Assembly (NCBI GenBank): GCA_916610825.1
Contig: OU744454.1
Coordinates: 955,001-1,019,000, forward strand
Origin: Haliclystus octoradiatus
Taxonomy: Eukaryota; Cnidaria; Staurozoa; Stauromedusae; Haliclystidae
DNA: 64,000 nt
Reading direction: 5' to 3'
Of the stretch, positions 61,101 through 64,000 are shown one piece after another (the first letter of the stretch is position 1; every line of letters starts with the position of its first letter). The translations under genes and the position numbers were made by a program. The notes beneath the pieces were generated by a model. It saw only the letters and a list, made by a program, of their open reading frames with translations. It did no database searches and was not told where the DNA came from.

Positions 61101-63067
61101 GATAAGCTACTAACGAAGCTTGTTTCACTGGGATGGTTGATTAGTCCTTTTCAGTATTTCTCATTCTTTCCCATTGAAATTTATCAAGATATCCTAGATT
61201 TCAGACTATTTCAAGTTTTGAATTCTCTTGTCTGCGCGTTGGAGTTGTGTGAGTTCAATGGCCGGACGTCCTTTTGCTTTTGCCAGGGATTGAGTCTCAA
61301 AGACCTTGCAGGCCGACGTCCAACACCCTAGCTACTACGTACATGAAAGCCTCACATATGACACAGATAACATATAATATTAATAATGATTTTTTTATTT
61401 GAAGGGTATGGAGCAAATACAATTAGATAAAAGTCAAGAGGTACGTTGTTTTAACATTTTTATTTTCAGCCATCCAAATCTTCAACTTTTCTTTCTGCAT
61501 GCCACAGTATGTTGTCACAGTGTCACAGCTGGGTTTTTGTATAGATGTTACAATGTTAGTGAATAGTAGATGTCTGAGTTCAACCAGTTGAACGCGTTGG
61601 TTTATGTACTACTATATGCTTTCACAGTTTCAGAAATTACTATTTTCATGAATTGTATGAAAATGCTGCATGTGACCAATTAATTGTCTTTAAATTCAAG
61701 CCAGTTTAACTAACAATACTCCGCTGGTAGTGATGCCTACTTATAACGGCTCCAACAGTTGCAATTTGATTCATTTGTTTCCTCCTTTAGGCAAGTGCTC
61801 CCAGTACACCATCAAATAACATCAACTCTGCTGGTATCCTCGAGAGAATCTTATCCCCAACCACACATACACCTCCTGTTTTCTGGCCAAATTGTGAGTG
61901 TTCTTCAGTTGCAGTTTACAAATTTAGAAATAATAAGGGATTACATCACTCTTGTGAGTGGGTCTAAATTTCGATGGCCCACGAACAAAGAGTGATGTAA
62001 TCATTTTAATAATCATGTAACATAACCTTTGTCTGGAACATCAATTATCTCTCATCAATTTCACTACAACAATGATTTGTTTTGGCTAATTTAATGGGTC
62101 ATTGCTTTTTCATTAAATAGAATTTTAATGAAATTGTTACGAATATCATTTAAAAATATAACGCTAAGAATTCAACATGTTTGCAATATTAGAAATATAT
62201 AGTAAAAGTTACATCTGAATATAGCAAATCCCAAGCTGTTACTTTTTTTAATTTCTCAATTGAAGTTTCAATTACAGAGTATACATTTAAGTTGATTTTA
62301 TGAAAAAATATTCAATCTGTAGCAGCTCATCGCCATTTTCAAAACATATGTTCTGGTTGTTTGACTAAAACCGTGCAGGTATAGGTCTATAACCGCACAT
62401 GTGCGGGTATAGACCTATACCTGCACGCTTTTAAGGGTTGCCATGGAATTTCGTGGGTTGTCTTGACATAACTGCTAAACACGTGGTACAAATCCACCAA
62501 TCATGATACAAGTTTTTTTCAAGTGATTATTAATGTTTATTACTGAACTATTGGATCTATTTATTGATTAACAGTCAGTGCAATAATTTGTTAAGGGAAT
62601 ACCTGATAAACTTTAAGATTGATTAAATATACAACGTGGGAGTTAACAGTTAAAACAACTATGGCTAACGTAACATATGTACAATATCACCTAGTTAGAA
62701 TATTTGTTCAAGGGTTTCAGGGGTTGCACCAGAGGCAAGCACACAGCCCCCTGTTGGGGATGCTCAGCCCATTTTGATTGTCAGGGAATTTTTTGATACT
62801 TTTTCAAGCATTTTTTCAAATATTTTCTATAAATAACCCCTTTGTTGGAGAGTTATCCCCTTTGTCAAGGGAATCGTTGTGCCACCCCTGAAGACTTAAA
62901 TGAGAAGACATTTAATCATGTTCTGGCCACCAATTGCAACATCCAGTTCGTATTGATTCATTTTACTTTTATTTTAATTTTCAGCCCCAAATGAATCAAG
63001 AGAAGAAGGTCTTAAACTGAAAGCGAAATTGTCAACAGCAGAAAAGAAATTGGAACATCTGACCGAG
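23913..63067 (+). CDS. GCC2: GCC2/GCC185-like trans-Golgi golgin, 3' incomplete, 48 coding exons in window
   Basis: A long coiled-coil tether of the trans-Golgi network that captures endosome-derived vesicles and, in mammals, binds Arl1 and Rab GTPases through its C-terminus. Joining the exons gives 5391 bases (1797 codons) with no frame break; human GCC2 has 1684 residues in all. Diagnostic parts: the N-terminus KLESLPKEELLKFIKKQ, aligned with human KLETLPKEDLIKFAKKQ; the late motif NYKIRARNVLKQQK (about 1529-1542); and the Ser-rich stretch leading to PVFWPNSPNESREEGL, aligned with the region just before the GRIP domain. The GRIP domain is not in the window and should follow after base 64000. 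The two-residue first exon is the least certain part. Confidence 0.88.
25915..26027. repeat. Family C MITE (CCATGAAAA foldback), fragment
   Basis: Inverted words GAAAACCATGAAAACATCC and TTTTTCATGGTTTTGGTGTC match the better copies at 29399 and 55884. Confidence 0.5.
26988..27170. mobile_element. hAT-like MITE, family E copy
   Basis: Very close to the copy at 17716: it begins CAGTGCCTGACAGAAGG and ends TTTTGTCGAACCCTG. No clear target duplication remains. Confidence 0.65.
29130..33749 (+). CDS. GCC2: GCC2 exons 8-14, including 105-base exons and a six-base microexon
   Basis: Coding exons: 29130-29234, 30048-30152, 30708-30812, 31182-31244, 31390-31395 (microexon, Glu-Leu), 33281-33355, 33645-33749. 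Four of these are exactly 105 bases and one is 63; all are phase 0. All encode uninterrupted charged coiled coil, for example GLEMELHKVKVEREKF in exon 9. The microexon sits between TTTATACAG and GTAAGT and is optional for frame. Confidence 0.8.
29399..29618. mobile_element. Family C MITE copy
   Basis: It starts CTACTGACACCAAAACCATG and ends near TTTTCATGGTTTTGATGTTG as inverted repeats; the interior alternates GGCATTTT and TTTTTATGG words. Non-coding. Confidence 0.6.
30365..30562 (+). mobile_element. Family A MITE copy
   Basis: It starts CAGTGGAACCTGTATATAAC and ends CAGGTTTGACCG. A partial second copy precedes it at about 30245-30345. Confidence 0.6.
31539..31729. mobile_element. Family C MITE copy
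   Basis: It begins CTACCAACACCAAAACAATG and ends CATTGTTTTCGTGTCAGTAG, forming inverted ends. Confidence 0.6.
31821..32658. mobile_element. 838 bp non-autonomous DNA transposon with 9 bp duplication
   Basis: TACAATAAA lies directly on both sides (31812-31820 and 32659-32667). The inverted ends share AGTCCCGGTAACCGGG followed by TCTTTGGTTGAAAAAA, and GCATGCGC/GCGTGCGC words lie inside. No long ORF. The superfamily is uncertain (an 8-9 bp duplication fits hAT or Mutator-like). Confidence 0.75.
33811..36478 (-). mobile_element. 5'-truncated non-LTR retrotransposon (LINE), CR1/L2/Jockey-like group
   Basis: Inserted antisense in a GCC2 intron. The 3' end carries an (ATG)n tail, seen as ATC repeats at 33811-33836. 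The coding frame runs upstream past the GTG at 36276 to about 36478 and contains what looks like the end of an endonuclease domain (TRITDTSSTCIDLAISN and VADHQ), where the copy stops abruptly. The frame is uninterrupted down to its stop, so the insertion looks recent. It inflates the intron between exons 33645-33749 and 37039-37143 to 3.3 kb. Confidence 0.85.
34003..36276 (-). CDS. LINE reverse transcriptase ORF (endonuclease C-terminus plus RT), intact frame
   Basis: 757 codons from a GTG that is not a true start; the frame continues upstream into the truncated endonuclease. RT motifs in order: LERSNYRPISVLPVLSKLLE (finger region), SIDLKKAFD (392-400, catalytic Asp 394), GVPQGSILGPLLF, and the catalytic box YADD (481-484). 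The C-terminal part, with LQRLQNRGMRVILRC and HKWNDLP, is typical of Jockey/CR1-group elements. The protein would copy element RNA at a nicked target, but this copy lacks a complete endonuclease. AT-rich codon use is like the host genome. Confidence 0.85.
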   Translation of the reverse strand: MSGVTLARVADHQMNFFILKCTSRPSQNTHKLTLTRNYKSLDANLLNSAINLTNWDFLNLFPDVNDCYYAWQAVFNTIVNEFAPLKQIRIKQKKTNIYLDSHAKDLRNKRDNYHKLFIQSNNPQYLNLYKSTRNQFTNYFRKCKRTFYCKNIVESRGHPKQMWKFLKQILPNKNNSINVNNITVNNQLITDKNVIANEFNTYFLNIANKLSSLIPLTDLNPIHITRQFINTITNTSNLTNKFQLEAITEYDILQLIKNLPAKRSVGIDHLETKLIKLTASSIAPALTKIFNLSLKSGNFPESFKTGKVCPLHKCESVLERSNYRPISVLPVLSKLLEKIVHEQFNYYLSTNNLLTPYQFGFRKKYCTASSVLNFTEFSFENISKHKNIGVVSIDLKKAFDTVDHLILLDKLKLYGSDECSLNFFKTYLIGRNQTVNINNTNSDLGEIKYGVPQGSILGPLLFLIYINDVSKVVNKCKINLYADDTLLYIADKDPEIIKNSLSSDVNSIYSWLNANKLTLNVHKTNCMLIGTKQKINRYEPLQLEINNENGIIHNAPLINYLGVRIDPTLSFDQHIEAMIKKINRGLAVLKFARKFIPQYTAKMIFNTIVLPHFDYVVVYCAVVWGNCKKQHIDRLQRLQNRGMRVILRCNYRTHVSDMLNQLGWLPVRDRLTTQQLIFTHKLKFNLAPPLLSNLFQKPHSIRTRAHSHNDIYIESSHRHSFKYAGAHKWNDLPSEMKIVASGTSFKHLLKKQLHSKS
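36582..36794 (+). mobile_element. Family A MITE copy with TA microsatellite
   Basis: It starts CAGTGAAACCTATATATA, has an expanded TA run and ends ATGTTTGACTG next to TA. Confidence 0.6.
37039..40925 (+). CDS. GCC2: GCC2 exons 15-20
   Basis: Coding exons: 37039-37143, 37248-37448, 38042-38146, 38842-38946, 39858-39962, 40830-40925. Four are 105 bases; the others are 201 and 96. All are phase 0 and encode coiled coil rich in Glu, Lys, Leu, Asn and Gln. The intron before this block (33750-37038) has been enlarged by an antisense LINE. Confidence 0.82.
38515..38710. repeat. TTCATGAAC foldback repeat, best copy
   Basis: GCGAGAAAAAGTTCACGAG at the left and CATGGATTTGTTTCGC at the right form inverted ends. 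Between them GTTCATGAAC-type palindromic words occur about ten times, around CAATTTCACG and GTGACTG. It lies in a GCC2 intron. Confidence 0.65.
39035..39578. mobile_element. About 540 bp element with GGAGACC inverted ends
   Basis: The left end GGAGACCAGGGAGACTTGGA and the right end CCAAGTCTCCCCGGTCTCC are inverted, with further GGAGACTTGGGACA words inside. No ORF of note. The exact ends and target duplication are unclear. Confidence 0.55.
40384..40560 (+). mobile_element. Family A MITE, near-consensus copy
   Basis: 177 bases from CAGTGAAACCTTTATATAAC to TATAACAGGTTTGACTG followed by TA. It contains both GACCACTATAGACAGGTGGC words intact and is one of the least decayed copies. Confidence 0.65.
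40633..40783. mobile_element. Family E hAT-like MITE, short copy
   Basis: It begins CAGGTTTCGACAAAAGTC, and the right part carries CTTTTGTTGGACTATAG. Imperfect inverted ends, AT-rich interior. Confidence 0.5.
41547..48405 (+). CDS. GCC2: GCC2 exons 21-28
   Basis: Coding exons: 41547-41624, 41993-42076, 43130-43243, 44494-44598, 45695-45778, 46546-46629, 46890-46952, 48340-48405. Lengths of 84, 105, 84, 84 and 63 recur, again whole heptads in phase 0. The protein is coiled coil throughout (LSNDELETLRNQNKELYEKL in exon 22). Introns carry foldback repeats and a SINE. Confidence 0.8.
41858..41958 (-). mobile_element. tRNA-derived SINE
   Basis: Minus strand: A box TAGCTCAGTAG (about 41943-41953), B-box-like GGAATTTGATTCC (41921-41933), then the shared tail containing TTTATGTCCCCCAATAAA. 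Same family as 13250-13378. Confidence 0.65.
42638..42814 (+). mobile_element. Family A MITE copy
   Basis: It runs from CAATGAAACCTGTATATAAC to TATAACAGGTTTGATTG with TA at the borders, in a GCC2 intron. Confidence 0.6.
43788..44163. mobile_element. About 375 bp foldback element
   Basis: Arms of roughly 130 bases are inverted copies: the left has CTAGAATCAATCATTATCTG, the right its complement at about 44070-44090, and the outer parts share ATCTTTTAC/GTAAAAGAT. The unique centre is about 110 bases. No target duplication is identified. Confidence 0.65.
45228..45409. mobile_element. Family C MITE copy
   Basis: ACACCAAAACCATGAAAATG at the left and CTTTCATGGTTCAGGTATC at the right form the inverted ends. 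Confidence 0.55.
45836..45960. repeat. 125 bp hairpin with about 46-base arms
   Basis: GAACACAAGAATGAGGCAAA at the left and its exact complement at 45941-45960 open two nearly perfect arms around a spacer of about 33 bases. It lies 58 bases after a GCC2 exon. Confidence 0.75.
46774..46833 (+). repeat. Tandem 14-base repeat made of acceptor-like units
   Basis: About four units of CAGTTTTTAATTT follow one another, each ending in TTTCAG like a 3' splice site. It lies 57 bases before the real acceptor of the exon at 46890. Confidence 0.75.
48474..48700 (+). mobile_element. Family A MITE, decayed copy
   Basis: It starts CAGTAAAACCTGTATGTAAC and holds three degraded GACCACTATAGACA words. The right end is worn. 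Confidence 0.5.
48762..49653 (+). CDS. GCC2: GCC2 exon 29, long 892-base coiled-coil exon
   Basis: One exon, about 297 codons, from DSFTLREELTRLEEEL to IQIETLTSKL, with donor GTGAGT at 49654; reading on would stop after two codons. It splices in phase 1 to VELESTCSSKEEKL at 50110. Its length is unusual beside exons of about 100 bases and could reflect intron loss. Confidence 0.88.
50110..56572 (+). CDS. GCC2: GCC2 exons 30-40
   Basis: Coding exons: 50110-50210, 50317-50388, 50869-50924, 51012-51060, 51610-51717, 52280-52360, 53228-53390, 54271-54371, 54928-55005, 55629-55676, 56441-56572. Here phases vary, unlike the upstream phase-0 block. The first exon (EEKLTKLKSVAIKAKREYE) and KIAKLKSMVMKGRKDVKEGE in exon 37 resemble each other and the KLKKLAVKAKKEL segment of vertebrate GCC2. 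Exon 40 ends EYDNYK, which joins the conserved NVLKQQK motif. Confidence 0.82.
51868..51965 (+). mobile_element. tRNA-derived SINE fragment
   Basis: B-box-like GGGTTTGATTCC (about 51897-51908), then TTGTTGGTGACTATCGATT and a GTGAATGTGTTACTGTCCCC tail like the other copies. The A box is degenerate. Confidence 0.5.
52880..53050. repeat. TTCATGAAC foldback repeat copy
   Basis: Repeated GTTCATGAAC words around CACGAAATTTCACATTCATG and CGCACAAAAAATGTTCATG. Same layout as at 38515. Confidence 0.6.
53534..53881 (+). mobile_element. Family B MITE interrupted by a nested family A MITE
   Basis: Family B starts CAGTAGAACTCGGTTAATG and ends AAGCAAGTTCGACTG with TA on both sides (53532-53533 and 53882-53883). 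Its middle is split by the element at 53624-53800. Confidence 0.8.
53624..53800 (-). mobile_element. Nested family A MITE with TA duplication
   Basis: 177 bases in minus orientation, from CAGTCAAACATGTTATAAC to ATACAGGTTTCACTG, with TA at 53622-53623 and 53801-53802. Removing it and one TA restores family B continuity with the copy at 11964. Confidence 0.8.
55884..56068. mobile_element. Family C MITE, good copy
   Basis: CTACTGGCACCAAAACGATG and CATTGTTTTGGTGTTGGTA are inverted ends, and the interior repeats TTTTCATGG words. Confidence 0.6.
56580..57015. repeat. A-rich ATCAA/AAATA simple-sequence tract
   Basis: Purine-rich low-complexity DNA with repeated AATCAAAT and AAATAAA words on the + strand, immediately after the donor of the exon ending at 56572. 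No gene is seen. Confidence 0.6.
57016..58195. other. Intronic region without recognisable gene or repeat
   Basis: Part of the 2.2 kb GCC2 intron between 56572 and 58730. The base composition is more mixed than the tract before it. I see no exon, RNA gene or clear transposon end. Confidence 0.4.
58196..58500. mobile_element. Family G MITE, inverted and partly truncated copy
   Basis: GCGTACCAGCCCCGAGG and the following 290 bases match the reverse complement of 18163-18496. The far terminus is lost after CCCTATGGTTTCAG. Confidence 0.75.
58730..63067 (+). CDS. GCC2: GCC2 exons 41-48, approach to the GRIP domain
   Basis: Coding exons: 58730-58806, 59717-59770, 59890-60012, 60097-60199, 60738-60956, 61405-61440, 61791-61893, 62985-63067. 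They encode IRARNVLKQQKMKQKES, more coiled coil, a Ser/Asp-rich linker (SSDIDISDTLSQRRSS) and then ILERILSPTTHTPPVFWPN and KLKAKLSTAEKKLEHLTE, which matches the segment just before the GRIP domain in vertebrate GCC2. A donor follows at 63068. The terminal exons are outside the window. Confidence 0.82.
58898..59033. repeat. Foldback repeat with about 45-base arms
   Basis: TTACCACACACTTGC and TATTTACTACAC at the left pair imperfectly with GTGTAGTAAATA and CTTGCAAGCGCGTGGTAA at the right. Confidence 0.55.
59486..59628. mobile_element. Family C MITE, short copy
   Basis: CTACCGACACCAAATCCAC at the left and TTTTCATGATTTTTGG at the right. Central part reduced. Confidence 0.45.
60529..60702. mobile_element. 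TTAA-flanked MITE, copy 2
   Basis: TTAA at 60525-60528 and 60703-60706. The right end GGTCATTTTTGCTCCT is identical to the copy at 9370, and the left end begins AGGGGAAACATTGAT. Confidence 0.5.
62372..62427. repeat. 56 bp palindrome without spacer
   Basis: 28-base arms centred between 62399 and 62400 (CGCACATGTGCG), one mismatch. It lies in the last GCC2 intron seen. Confidence 0.8.
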
Positions 63068-64000
63068 GTATATTATAGACAATTTATGCATTCTCATTTC
63101 ACTTTGTCATTTTCTCGTTATTTTTTACTTTTCTTGCTTTCAAAGCGCAGTAAATTATATCTGGGATCATGTAGTTTGACTAGTTTTAAATTGTACAGTA
63201 GTAACTAAAACTTTCTCTTCTGATTGGCTAAGATAAGTGCAATTTCGAGGAAACTCTCCCCACAGGCTCAAGCAACTTTGAAACTTTTTGAAAATCCCAC
63301 TCGTTCAAATTAATTTCGAATTGCGCTCGAAACCGTATTAACATTCTTGAACTTAGTTATTCAGTGTTCATGTACGGTTCATGAAATGTTTATAAATGTT
63401 TATATTTATTATAATAATTATAATTATTTAATGTTTTATAAATGAACTTCATGGACTGTTTGCGACGTTCATGAACTGTTCATGAACTTCATGACTTTAT
63501 TTCGCATGGGTTGTATATGTAGAGGATAGTGGGAGAGGGTTCAATTCAGGATTAATTGTGTTGTGGTTTCAAAAGACTTTCAAAAGCCTGTATGGCGACT
63601 ACACTTTAATATTTTTGAGAAAGCAACAGCAACAGAGTGCATCACTCATCCAGAATTGAGTGAAAAATTGTACATCATACAACAAACGATAAACTTCCCA
63701 TCTCAATAGTAACATTCTTACCAACTACAATAAACAATTCATTTTTCATGTATATTATCATTATACTAGCAATGAGTTACCGGTATCACAAATCGTCTGT
63801 CTTGGCGCTCAAAATTAACAACAAAAGCAAAACAGTTGATAAATCTGAATCCTAGTAATAATAACAATATTCTTGAAATGTGACACCCTGTGAAAGCTGA
63901 TGCCAACAGTGAAAGCTCTAAAAATAATACAGTTGAAACAGTAGCCTCTCCTCTGTTATGCAATACACTGCCCGCCACACACACAGACTGTTGCTTTTAT
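63068..64000. other. Start of the next GCC2 intron
   Basis: It follows the donor at 63068. It contains a TTCATGAAC repeat at about 63345-63505 and no convincing exon, so the GRIP-coding exons lie beyond the window. Confidence 0.5.

Overview
This is an AT-rich, intron-dense animal nuclear window. Exons are mostly 50-200 bases with GT...AG boundaries, and the introns are full of short dispersed transposons. All three genes recognised lie head-to-tail on the + strand. The protein families (KIF23, GCC2) are metazoan. The small introns, many MITEs and a tRNA-derived SINE suit an invertebrate, perhaps a marine deuterostome such as a tunicate. The exact lineage cannot be decided from the sequence.

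Layout: (1) 341-19031 holds a complete 34-exon gene for the centralspindlin kinesin-6 KIF23/MKLP1. The exons were joined by hand; they stay in frame throughout and give 910 residues. (2) 20238-22398 holds a two-exon gene for an unrecognised 513-residue coiled-coil protein, almost all of it in one uninterrupted exon. (3) 23913 to beyond the right edge holds a GCC2/GCC185-like trans-Golgi golgin. I placed 48 coding exons giving 1797 codons so far; the GRIP domain should lie past base 64000.

Mobile DNA: a 2.28 kb TTAA-flanked foldback element sits in KIF23 intron 2. A 5'-truncated LINE with an intact reverse transcriptase lies antisense in a GCC2 intron. There is an 838 bp terminal-inverted-repeat element with a 9 bp target duplication, and several MITE families (two pogo/Tigger-like with TA duplications, one hAT-like with 8 bp duplications, one with 9 bp, one with TTAA). 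A tRNA-derived SINE and a TTCATGAAC-rich foldback repeat also recur.

The most unusual structure is the exon architecture of the golgin. Ten exons are exactly 105 bases (35 codons, five heptads) and five more are 84 or 63 bases, all in phase 0, which looks like modular growth of a coiled coil by whole-heptad exons. I see no operon, CRISPR, viral genome or toxin system.
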